From positions 124,001-188,000 of the forward strand of contig JAHBVR010000002.1 in the NCBI GenBank assembly GCA_019637395.1: a stretch of DNA of 64,000 bases, read 5' to 3'. The notes below the pieces were generated by a model. It made no database searches and was not told where the DNA came from. It saw nothing but the letters and a program-made list of their open reading frames with translations. The DNA is from Vulcanimicrobiota bacterium. GTDB taxonomy: Bacteria > Vulcanimicrobiota > Xenobia > Xenobiales > JADMJV01. Position 1 is the stretch's first letter. Every line of letters starts with the position of its first letter. Below are positions 16,746 through 25,214 of the stretch, piece after piece. The position numbers and the translations under genes are program-made.

Positions 16746-18425
16746 GTGGCACGCGAAAGCATTCAAAGTCTGATCCAGGCGGTCGGCCGGCACTCCGGTC
16801 AGGCCGCCCGTGAACTTCTCTACCAGGTCCGGGCCGAAGACCCGAGCCATTTTGTCTTACAACTGGTGGCCGCCGGCGTAGCCTGCCGGGCCAGCCGTAT
16901 TCAGGTACGCAACGATGAACTGGACCTAGTGGTGGAGTTTAACGGCAATGTGCCCGGCCCCCAGGCCCTGGCCGATCTCTATGCCTCCTTCGAGAAAACC
17001 AGCAATGACGAGCGCACCCGCTATCTCTCGTTGGGCTTAAACAGCGCTTTCGCTACCGGCATCGCGGAGCTTCAGGTGGATACCTGGGATGGGCGAACCG
17101 GCATTCGCCTGGTGCTGACTCCCAGCAGCCAGAGCCACCAGTTGCTCAAGATGGACCCCTTCGGCGGGCAGAGCTGGGGCTTGCGGGTGCGCTGCCTGCA
17201 GCGCAGCAAGTTCGCCGCTCTGGCCCGGGCTGTCAAAAGTAAGGACGGCGGGCCGCCCGAGTGCCAGGCGGTGCGCGACCGCTGCCCCTGGGCCGGACCG
17301 GAAATCATCGTGGACCGGGTGGCTGTCAACGAAGAGGTGGCGGCCGGCAAAGTCCTGGCCTGGACCTGGATGGAACCGCAGTCGCCTCTGCCGCATCTGG
17401 CCTTCCGCATCGCCCGGCCACGCCTGGGACTGGAGATTTCCGATCCGCCACCGGTTCCTTTTTACGCCCTGATGTGTTTGGGAGCCCAGGGTCTGGAATG
17501 GACGGGATTGCGCGCCATCGTGAACGGAGTCACCCTGCCGCCGCTGGCGGCCTTGAGTTTCCGCGATATCAGCGTGGTTCTCTCGGCCCCCGAGCTGGAG
17601 CCGGACGTCAATTTCACGGCCTTGCGTTCCACACCGCTTCTGGAGAAGGTGGTGGATGTGCTCAATACTTTGAGCGCCCGCCTGGCTCAGGAACTGATGC
17701 GGCGCCGCGAACAGATCGGTTTCGATCAGGCCGAGCTGGGCGCGCGTATTTTCGAAGATCTCAGCCGTTATTACCAGCGCCAGGGACATCAGAACGACAG
17801 CCTGGAAGCCCTGGGAGCGTGCCTGGAACTACGCGAGCAGGCGCTGGGAGCAACTCATCCGGATCTGGTGGACGGTTGGACTCAGTTACTCGAACTCAAC
17901 CGCAAAGTGGGCAACACCGATGCCATTCGGCCGATTCAGCAGCGTCTGGTTCCGTTGCTGCGAGCGGCGGGCGAGAATCACCTGCGCAAGCATCGGGTGG
18001 CCGACGCCACCAATTTGCTCAAGCGGGCGCTGGAATTGGAAGAACAGCTTCCCGACCCGCCCGCCGATCTGGCCAAACGCTATCATGAACTGGCCGTGCT
18101 GGTGAAGGAGCACCGTCTTTCCGGGGCCGAGGAGTTGTTTCAGAAAGCGCTGGGGCTGCAGCAAAGCTCGGCCGAAGCTTCCCCGGAGACGACTCTCAAG
18201 AGTTACTATGAGCTGGCCGATCGCCACCGCGCCAATCGCAAGTTGGCCGAGGCGGAAGTGCAGGCGCGCAAAGCTCTGGAACTGGCCGAGAAAGTGCATG
18301 GCAGCGAAAGCAAGGAACTGGTGCCTTACTTAAAATTGCTGGCCGAGATCCTCAAATCGGCCAACCGCTATTCGGATGCCACCGATTATGAGAGTCGGGC
18401 CATGACGCTGCGCTTCAAGCGGTAG
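16746..18425 (+). CDS. Degenerate GHKL-type domain fused to TPR repeats
   Basis: 559 residues, GTG start. The first 120 residues resemble the Hsp90-like GHKL fold, but the ATP-binding residues are gone: the N-box is QLVAAGVACRASRIQV and the G1 box is VEFNGNVPG. A segment with ECQAVRDRCPWAGPEIIVD matches a Cys-containing CRTSVRNTGCPWPNY region in the protein at 20474-23599, so the two are paralogues. From about residue 330 there are several tetratricopeptide repeats (SLEALGACLELREQALG, ATNLLKRALELEEQLP, AEAEVQARKALELAEKVHG). Probably a scaffold or client-binding protein without ATPase activity. Function unknown. Confidence 0.65.
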   Translation: MARESIQSLIQAVGRHSGQAARELLYQVRAEDPSHFVLQLVAAGVACRASRIQVRNDELDLVVEFNGNVPGPQALADLYASFEKTSNDERTRYLSLGLNSAFATGIAELQVDTWDGRTGIRLVLTPSSQSHQLLKMDPFGGQSWGLRVRCLQRSKFAALARAVKSKDGGPPECQAVRDRCPWAGPEIIVDRVAVNEEVAAGKVLAWTWMEPQSPLPHLAFRIARPRLGLEISDPPPVPFYALMCLGAQGLEWTGLRAIVNGVTLPPLAALSFRDISVVLSAPELEPDVNFTALRSTPLLEKVVDVLNTLSARLAQELMRRREQIGFDQAELGARIFEDLSRYYQRQGHQNDSLEALGACLELREQALGATHPDLVDGWTQLLELNRKVGNTDAIRPIQQRLVPLLRAAGENHLRKHRVADATNLLKRALELEEQLPDPPADLAKRYHELAVLVKEHRLSGAEELFQKALGLQQSSAEASPETTLKSYYELADRHRANRKLAEAEVQARKALELAEKVHGSESKELVPYLKLLAEILKSANRYSDATDYESRAMTLRFKR

Positions 18426-18457
18426 GGATTTTGTCCGGCGGGTGCCAAGGGGCGGTC

Positions 18458-20323
18458 ATGCGAAAAACCACTCTGCTGGCCGGTCTGCTGCTGGCCGCCA
18501 TGTCTTCTGCCCCCCTTGTTTCGGCCAAAGAAAGACGGGAGGTTCCCAAGGGACTCACCTGGGATCTCGAGCAGATCTATGCCAGTCCCGAGGCCTGGCA
18601 GGCCGCGCGCCAGAAGGTTGCCGCCCGTCTGCCCGAGATGTCCGCCTTTCAGGGTCATCTGGGCGAGCCCGGCAACCTCTGGACGGCTTTCAGCCGGCTC
18701 CTGGAAATTCGCAAGGAGCTGGAGCGCGTCAACGCTTACGCCTATTTTCTGGCCGATCAGGACACGCGCGATTCCCAGCACGCCGAGATGCGCTCCCAGG
18801 CCCAGCAATTGCTGACCGACTTTGAATCGGCTACCGCCTATTTCCGCCCCGAGTTGTTGGCTCTGGGCGAACCCAAAGTGAAGGCCTTGATCGCGGCTGA
18901 GCCCAGGTTGGCTGCCTACCAGGCCGTCTTTGACGATATTCTGCGCAGCGCTCCCCATACTCTGAGCAGCGGCGAGGAAAAACTGGTGGCTCAGGCGGGC
19001 GAGATGCAAGATTCGGGCCAGGCGGTGCACAGCGTTTTTACCGATGCCGACCTGCCCTATCCCGAGGTGCAACTGAAGAACGGACCAAAGGTGCGCCTGG
19101 ATGCGGCCGGTTATACCAAGCATCGGGCCGATCCAACTCGAGAGAATCGGCTCAAAGTCTTCAAAGCTTTCTGGACGCGCTATAACGAGTTTCGGCGCAC
19201 GCTGGCGGCCACGCTTTACGCTCAGGTCAAGGGCCACCTCTACGACCAGAGCGTGCACAAATATGATAGCTGTCTGGAAGCCGCGCTCTTTCCCAACAAT
19301 GTGCCTCCCCAGGTGTATCACCAGTTGCTCAAAGATGTGCACGCCAACCTGCCCACGCTGCACCGTTATCTTAAGTTGCGACGTCGTTTAATGGGTCTCA
19401 AGCAGTTGGGCTACGAGGATCTGTACGCGCCTATCATTCAGGGCGTCGACCTGAAGTATACCCCCGAGCAGGCCATGAAGCTGACCTTGGAGGCGGCCGC
19501 GCCGTTGGGCGAGGACTATGTCAAAACTCTGAGCGGAGCTTATCAGGACCGCTGGGTGGATTTCTTGCCTTCGACTGGAAAGCGCTCGGGCGCCTACAGT
19601 TCGGGCGACGTCTACGACCTGCATCCCTACCAGTTGTTGAACTTCAACGGCAATTACGAGGACGTCTCCACCTTGAGTCACGAGTCAGGTCACTCGATGC
19701 ACAGCTATCTGTCCAACAAGAATCAGCCGTACGGCCTCAACAGCTATCCGATTTTCGTGGCCGAAGTGGCTTCCACGCTCAACGAGAACCTGTTGTTTCA
19801 TTACATGCTGGATCATACTCAGGACAAAAAGGTCAAGCTGAGTCTGCTGGGCAGCTACCTGGAGAACATGCGGGCCACGCTTTTCCGCCAGACGCTGCTG
19901 GCCGAATTCGAACTGAAGATTCACGAGATGGCCGAGCAAGGGCAACCGCTCACGGGGGACAACCTGAACGCTCTCTACCTCAAACTGCTGAGGGAATACT
20001 ACGGCCACAATCAGGGGATCTGCCGGGTGGACGATCTCTACGCCATCGAGTGGGGTTATATCCCTCACTTCTTTTATAACTTTTACGTCTTTCAATACGC
20101 CACCAGTCAGGTGGCCTCGACTTCCATCGCCAAAGCCATCCTGGCCGGGCAACCGGGCGCACGCAAGGCTTACTTAAAAATGCTCTCCTCGGGCAATTCG
20201 GAATACCCCCTGGTTCTGCTGCAAAAGGCGGGAGTGGATATGACCACCAGCCAGCCTTTTGCCGCGGCCATGACCGAGATGAATCACATTATGGACGAAA
20301 TCGAGAAACTCTCCCCGCCTTAG
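18458..20323 (+). CDS. Exported oligoendopeptidase F-like M3 metallopeptidase
   Basis: 621 residues from the ATG at 18458, with AAGGGG upstream. A signal peptide (MRKTTLLAGLLLAAMSSAPLVSA) is unusual, because most PepF enzymes are cytosolic, so this one probably degrades peptides in the periplasm or outside. The N-terminal helical region (GLTWDLEQIY) is typical of PepF. The zinc site is THE-type: LSHESGHSMHSYLS gives HESGH, and the downstream FVAEVASTLNE supplies the third ligand Glu. Length matches the family (about 600). A hairpin terminator follows the stop. Confidence 0.9.
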   Translation: MRKTTLLAGLLLAAMSSAPLVSAKERREVPKGLTWDLEQIYASPEAWQAARQKVAARLPEMSAFQGHLGEPGNLWTAFSRLLEIRKELERVNAYAYFLADQDTRDSQHAEMRSQAQQLLTDFESATAYFRPELLALGEPKVKALIAAEPRLAAYQAVFDDILRSAPHTLSSGEEKLVAQAGEMQDSGQAVHSVFTDADLPYPEVQLKNGPKVRLDAAGYTKHRADPTRENRLKVFKAFWTRYNEFRRTLAATLYAQVKGHLYDQSVHKYDSCLEAALFPNNVPPQVYHQLLKDVHANLPTLHRYLKLRRRLMGLKQLGYEDLYAPIIQGVDLKYTPEQAMKLTLEAAAPLGEDYVKTLSGAYQDRWVDFLPSTGKRSGAYSSGDVYDLHPYQLLNFNGNYEDVSTLSHESGHSMHSYLSNKNQPYGLNSYPIFVAEVASTLNENLLFHYMLDHTQDKKVKLSLLGSYLENMRATLFRQTLLAEFELKIHEMAEQGQPLTGDNLNALYLKLLREYYGHNQGICRVDDLYAIEWGYIPHFFYNFYVFQYATSQVASTSIAKAILAGQPGARKAYLKMLSSGNSEYPLVLLQKAGVDMTTSQPFAAAMTEMNHIMDEIEKLSPP

Positions 20324-20336
20324 GAGCGCGGCCGAA

Positions 20337-20365
20337 AACCCCCTTGACAACGTCAAGAGGGGGTT
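20337..20365 (+). terminator. Hairpin terminator after the M3 peptidase gene
   Basis: AACCCCCTTGAC pairs with GTCAAGAGGGGGTT around a short loop, with one bulged A. The stem is strong, 13 bases after the stop at 20323. The T tract is weak, so it may rely on stem strength. It is nearly symmetric and could also stop the convergent operon ending at 20474. Confidence 0.6.
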
Positions 20366-20473
20366 GGAGGCTGCGAGACGTCCAACGGGTTGTGCTAGAA
20401 TCCGGCCGACTATACCATATCCAGTGGAGGAGCGGCTTGCCCGCGACGGAACTGGGGGTTTTCGGCCGGACTT

Positions 20474-23400
20474 CTAAAGCTGGGCCAGCATGGCCTCGAG
20501 ATAGGCCAGTTCGTGTTCGTCGTTGACGTCGTCGAGGGCGCGGTTGATGGCCGTGTAGACGGCCGAGGCCAGCACCGGCACTCTGTGCTCCCAACCTTTC
20601 TGTTCGCGAAAAAGGCGGATGAAGATCGCGTCGGCGGGATTGAGGCGGGTGGTGGCTTCATCGGCTTCGTGCTTGATGAAATACTTGCGGGGACCACCAA
20701 ACCAGCGAGTGGGCTCGCCGAAACGCAATCCTTCCACCCATTCCGGCTGAAGCGGGGATTGAGAGCGTTGGCAGGTCTGCACGAGAAATTGTTTGATCTC
20801 GCTCAGCAGTTGCTCTTCCTTCTTTTCTTCGACTTCCAAAATCGCCGGCTGCAGGGGTTTCCGGATCAACTTTTCCAGATCGGCCACTTCGAAGGGGGGA
20901 TTCAGGCGCAGGGTTTGATAGGGCCTGGCCACTTTTCCCGCTCCCAGAGGTGCCCAAAATAAGGGCTGGTCTGACTGGCGCAGGCTGTGGAAATCGACCA
21001 CCTGGCCGGCCAGGTTGTGCACCAGCGGCACCCGCAGAAAGCAGCTTTCCTCACAGGCCGAGGCCCAGGGATCGCGCAAAAGAAACTGGGCGAACCGGCG
21101 CGCCCAGGCCGAGCCGATTTCGAGATAGCCGGCCCCGGCCAATTTCTGGGCGGCGATTTTGAAGAGGAAGCGTAGCGCCCACACTAGGTCCGTTTGCAGC
21201 TCGGCCTGTAACTGGAAGGGCAGCTCCGGCTCGGGCCAGCACTCGTCCGCGTTGGTCAGTTCGGAATCGGAACGCAGCAAAGGAAAAACGAATTGGGGGC
21301 GGGCTTGCCAACCGGCCGGCACCTCCAGCCAGCCGCCCACTCCAGCCAGGTCCAGGCAATAGGCCACCGGATCTTGCTCGCCGAGCTTGACCAATAATCG
21401 ATCTCCCTGGAGAGGTTTAGGAAGCGCTCCGTCATGGACGAAAACCAGACCGTGCAGGCCTTCCTGCTGAAAAGCCACCTGCCAGCGCTGGTTGAGGACC
21501 TGGCTGGCCTCGTTGCAGGCCCGCACGAACTCGGAAAGCGACGGCTGAGACTCTGGCTGCGGCGTATGGATGTGAATTCCCAACTGGCGGAGAACCGCGT
21601 CCTGGTCCAGTGGTTTTACCTCGGCGGCCATCAGGCCGTCCTGTTCGGCCAGTTCAATTTCGCGCTGGATGGCCGCCAGTTCGGCGTCTTCATCGAAGCT
21701 CTCGGCCTTCTTGACGCCGACTCGGGCGGCGCCGCTGAGCCCCAACTGCTGACCCCGCTCCAGCAGGAAGGGCTGCGAGAGGTCGGCCAGCACGAACTTT
21801 TCATGTCCCAGTACTTCGCTCAAGGCTTCGAGTAGCTTGGGAGTAACGGCCAGAGCGTGGTCTTCCTGGCTCAAAGCGGAACCGTAGCTCACCACCAGGC
21901 TGGGATAGACTTCCAGCCAGGCGCGCAGGTCCTGGAGCCTGACTTCGGCTGACTGCACCGAATGAAACAGCGAAAGGGATTGCCATTCCGGTTGGCTGAA
22001 AGCCTTCACTAGGCTGCCGTGACGATATTCCAAATAGTGCAGAAAGGAGCGTTGCAAGGAACGCAGCGAGACGATTTCGCCGGCCTGGTTGGTCAGCCGC
22101 TGGCCGAGTTCGCGGTAACAGGGCTCGACGTAGTCCTGCAAGAGACGCTTGAGCGCGTCGGGCTTCAGGGTAAAGCGCTGTTCTGATACGATGGCGAAAC
22201 TTAGAGGGCTTTTACCCAGGCGCACCCGTTCCGCCTCCGAGTTCTGAGCGCGAATATAAAGATCAACCTGGCCTTCGGGAGAGGCGTCGGGAATGCGGAA
22301 CTCCAGTTGGCCCCGTTCCGAAGCCGCGATGCGCATGGCCAGGGCCGGCGGAAGGCGCTGACTGCGCTCCCATTTATGGCGCTGCAGGCTGTTTTGCAGC
22401 GTGGAGGCATCCAGACGCTGGATTTTTTGTAGCTCGGGAAACAGCGTCCGCAACGAGTTGGCGCCGCTGTCGCTGAGGCGAATGCAGCTTCCGGGATCGC
22501 AGGCGAACAGACGATGGTGATCGTCGGTGTAAAAGGCGACGCCGAATTCCTGGATGACCGACCAGATCTGGCGGGCGCTACAGCGCTTGCCGTCGCTGCT
22601 CTGAAACATCTGGGCGTTGCACAGCCTGGCTTCCAGCGGACTGAGATGGTGTTCGGCCAGGGCCAGCAACTCCGAGCTGAGATTTTGCACCACCAGTTCC
22701 TGGAAGTAATGAAACACCTGCTGCGCCTGATAACCGGGCAGGCGCTTGCCGGCCAGTTCCAGCGCAAATTCCAACTGGATTTTCTGCAGTTCGGCTAGCA
22801 TGGAGGAGTAGTTCTCGTCTTCCACCACGTCGCTCTGAGAAGCATTCTTACGCAGCCGGTCGTGTTCCATTTCCACAATCAAAGAGGGCAGAATGCGCGC
22901 CTCCGGCCGCTTGCTGAAGACCACTCCGTAGCGGGTCAAGGTGAGATGGGTGGCCGTGATTTCACCATAGGCGATGCCGAAGGCGCCGCGGAAGCCATCG
23001 CCCTGGAAGGCATAGTTCGGCCAGGGACAGCCGGTATTTCGAACAGATGTACGGCAAGATGCGATGGTTTCATTGACATAGATATCTGCCCGGCAGCTCT
23101 GGCAGGTCTGGCGCAGAGTTTGCTGTTCCTGCGTGTCTCCGCGCCGATGCTGGATGATGATTTCGTTGCGCTCGTGCTCGGCCTCGGAAATCTTGCCGCA
23201 TCCCGGGCCGCGTTCCCAGCGCGTTCCCTGACTGCTGATGGAAACATCGCGAGGATTGAGCGCCTGCACCGAGAGCAATCCCAGCGCCAGCTCGCGGATG
23301 CGATCGCGCTGGCGATTTTTGCCGGATTCGAAGACCGCGTCGGAAATACGCTCGAGCTCTTCTCGGCTGTAGCCGGGGCCGTCAAACTCGATTTTGACGT

Positions 23401-23599
23401 TCATTCCCTCGATCAATACTTGAATGTGCAGGGCCTGATTGGCCAGCAAGGCCTGGACCAGTTGGGTAATGTAGTAACGTGGATCGGGTAATTGGAATTT
23501 TTTGAGTTTCTCCTGAGCCTTCTCCACCGCCAGCGTAAAGTGGCCCTGGCGCACCAGCGCCGCGCCTTCTTCGATCATCTCGATGAGATCAGGAGTCAT
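20474..23599 (-). CDS. Large partner protein with degenerate GHKL module
   Basis: 1041 residues, not assigned to a named family. It starts 3 bases after the stop of the GHKL ATPase gene, with GGAG inside that gene's end, so the two are a tight operon. Residues about 40-115 resemble a GHKL N-terminal region without the key Asn (QLVQALLANQALHIQVLIEG). A Cys cluster near 165-200 (QTCQSC, then GCPWPNYAF) may bind metal and is shared with the TPR protein at 16746. The remaining 800 residues are mixed, with no clear motif. The last 100 (NPADAIFIRLFREQKGWEHR, then DDVNDEHELAYLEAML) are well ordered. It may recognise the client or trigger for the ATPase. Confidence 0.65.
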   Translation of the reverse strand: MTPDLIEMIEEGAALVRQGHFTLAVEKAQEKLKKFQLPDPRYYITQLVQALLANQALHIQVLIEGMNVKIEFDGPGYSREELERISDAVFESGKNRQRDRIRELALGLLSVQALNPRDVSISSQGTRWERGPGCGKISEAEHERNEIIIQHRRGDTQEQQTLRQTCQSCRADIYVNETIASCRTSVRNTGCPWPNYAFQGDGFRGAFGIAYGEITATHLTLTRYGVVFSKRPEARILPSLIVEMEHDRLRKNASQSDVVEDENYSSMLAELQKIQLEFALELAGKRLPGYQAQQVFHYFQELVVQNLSSELLALAEHHLSPLEARLCNAQMFQSSDGKRCSARQIWSVIQEFGVAFYTDDHHRLFACDPGSCIRLSDSGANSLRTLFPELQKIQRLDASTLQNSLQRHKWERSQRLPPALAMRIAASERGQLEFRIPDASPEGQVDLYIRAQNSEAERVRLGKSPLSFAIVSEQRFTLKPDALKRLLQDYVEPCYRELGQRLTNQAGEIVSLRSLQRSFLHYLEYRHGSLVKAFSQPEWQSLSLFHSVQSAEVRLQDLRAWLEVYPSLVVSYGSALSQEDHALAVTPKLLEALSEVLGHEKFVLADLSQPFLLERGQQLGLSGAARVGVKKAESFDEDAELAAIQREIELAEQDGLMAAEVKPLDQDAVLRQLGIHIHTPQPESQPSLSEFVRACNEASQVLNQRWQVAFQQEGLHGLVFVHDGALPKPLQGDRLLVKLGEQDPVAYCLDLAGVGGWLEVPAGWQARPQFVFPLLRSDSELTNADECWPEPELPFQLQAELQTDLVWALRFLFKIAAQKLAGAGYLEIGSAWARRFAQFLLRDPWASACEESCFLRVPLVHNLAGQVVDFHSLRQSDQPLFWAPLGAGKVARPYQTLRLNPPFEVADLEKLIRKPLQPAILEVEEKKEEQLLSEIKQFLVQTCQRSQSPLQPEWVEGLRFGEPTRWFGGPRKYFIKHEADEATTRLNPADAIFIRLFREQKGWEHRVPVLASAVYTAINRALDDVNDEHELAYLEAMLAQL

Positions 23600-23602
23600 G
23601 GG

Positions 23603-25156
23603 TTAACTCCAGCACCGCTTGAGCATTTTGGCTTCCAAATCCTGAGGCAGGCCGTCCTGCAGCAGGGCCGCTTTGCTCAATGCGTAAGCGCAGATTTCCG
23701 GAAAGTCGCGATATTTGTCCAATGCCTGCAACACCAAAGTGTGGCGGTGGTTGAGCAGCAGACGGCCGGGATAGATGGTCAGGTTACGCCAGATCCCTCG
23801 TTGGAACAGGCGGGTGGCCTGGCCCACCTTGCTCTCGGCCAGACAGGGTAGCCCCTGCACGCAGGACCCACTGTAGTCGAAATCGGCCAGATGCACGCCG
23901 CCCAGCCGGGTTTCGCCTAACCGCAAATATTCGCGCATGCTCTCTTCCACACGGTTCCATTCGCCGGGCAACTGGGATTTATCGAGTGACTGCGGGCAGG
24001 CCACCACCTGATTGGCCTGGTAAAAGGAACGCGAGCAGAAAAGCCCGACCACCTCGGTGGCGGACTGCCCCCAGAGCACGGGGAGCTCCTCGCGGGCCAG
24101 CGCTTCGGTCACGGGGCCGCTGACCAGGTCGTAATAGATGGCCCCCTCCAGAAATCCCTTGGATTTAAGCAGGCTCAGAGAAACCAGGCCGTGGTGGTGG
24201 GTGGGCAGGAGCGGGCGGTTGGCCAGGCGCTTGAGTAACTTGGGCCGGGCCCGCAACCAGGCAAAAGCGGCGTGCATGAGCTCTTCCAACTCGTCCAGAC
24301 CGTCTGGAAGCCGGCGTTGCAAAGCCGTGACTTTGGCCACAAAGACTTCCACCAGTTGATTTTCGGCGGCGCCGTTCAGGATGGCCATGGCCTTGTGGTA
24401 GTTGGCGTCCACAATCACGTTATCGCGGGTCAGAGTGTGTTCCAAATAGTTTGACTTGATGCGGAAAGTCAGCCCGGGCAAGAGGGCGTCCTGTCCCTGC
24501 TTCAGGGTCAAACCGTGGTTGTACATACCGAATTCGGGCAAGGCTTCGGCAGTCATGCCCACCACCGCTCGCGTACCGGGACCGCTAACTTCCACCGAAC
24601 AGGGAGATTCCACCGCCAGTTCTTTGTTGAGCAGTCGCCCATTGAAGCTCACCTGGGTTTCCGAGTAGCCGCACCAGTAGGAGATGGTGTCCTCGGAGCG
24701 GCGCAGGAATTCGGGCCAGGCCACGGCCGGCAGGCGTTTGAAAAGGCGGATCGAGGTTCCTTCCACCGGATTTTTGAGGCGGTAGAGCAGATATTGGGTC
24801 GTGCCCGGGAAGACCACGCGCCAGAAGGCACCGTCGCGGCCGGTATCGAGCACCACACACTCGGGCTGAATGGCGAAAATCGAGACAAAGCCGATGCCGA
24901 ACTTGCCGATTTTGGTCATGTCGTGCTCTTTGGTCGAGGAGAACAGGCGGGTCAATTGCTCGTCGATGACCTTTTCGCTCATGCCTTCGCCGCTATCGGC
25001 TACCGTCACCGTGACCCGTTCCTGAACCTCGTCGTACTCACAGAAAACGTCGACCTGGTTGGAGCCTGCGTCCATGGCGTTCTGGATCAATTCGCGGTAG
25101 AAAGTAAAGGGGTCACTGAACTGATCGACCAGATTCTCAAAGACTTCCTCAATCAC
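23603..25156 (-). CDS. Hsp90-like (HtpG-related) GHKL ATPase
   Basis: 517 residues, GTG start. All ATP-binding motifs are present: Glu22 and Asn26 in ELIQNAMDAGS, Asp54 in DSGEGM, and IGKFGIGF at 83-90. The N-terminal 200 residues follow the HtpG/Hsp90 pattern. The middle and C-terminal parts (LEHTLTRDNVIVDANYHKA, then helical and strand segments) depart from HtpG, which is also longer at about 620 residues. It is not MutL or a histidine kinase. It is probably an ATP-driven conformational machine working with the downstream 1041-residue partner. It diverges from the M48 gene at 25215 with 58 bases between. Confidence 0.8.
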   Translation of the reverse strand: MIEEVFENLVDQFSDPFTFYRELIQNAMDAGSNQVDVFCEYDEVQERVTVTVADSGEGMSEKVIDEQLTRLFSSTKEHDMTKIGKFGIGFVSIFAIQPECVVLDTGRDGAFWRVVFPGTTQYLLYRLKNPVEGTSIRLFKRLPAVAWPEFLRRSEDTISYWCGYSETQVSFNGRLLNKELAVESPCSVEVSGPGTRAVVGMTAEALPEFGMYNHGLTLKQGQDALLPGLTFRIKSNYLEHTLTRDNVIVDANYHKAMAILNGAAENQLVEVFVAKVTALQRRLPDGLDELEELMHAAFAWLRARPKLLKRLANRPLLPTHHHGLVSLSLLKSKGFLEGAIYYDLVSGPVTEALAREELPVLWGQSATEVVGLFCSRSFYQANQVVACPQSLDKSQLPGEWNRVEESMREYLRLGETRLGGVHLADFDYSGSCVQGLPCLAESKVGQATRLFQRGIWRNLTIYPGRLLLNHRHTLVLQALDKYRDFPEICAYALSKAALLQDGLPQDLEAKMLKRCWS

Positions 25157-25214
25157 GGGAGCCGTTTTCGCCGACTGGGCAAGCCCATCCCCTCTCGGCT
25201 ATACTCTAAAGCCT

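Noticed and set aside
20344-20349. TTGACA as a -35 box
   Set aside because: It lies inside the terminator hairpin and has no spaced -10.
25200-25205. TATACT as a -10 box for the M48 gene
   Set aside because: No -35 at the right distance; kept only as a remark in that gene's entry.
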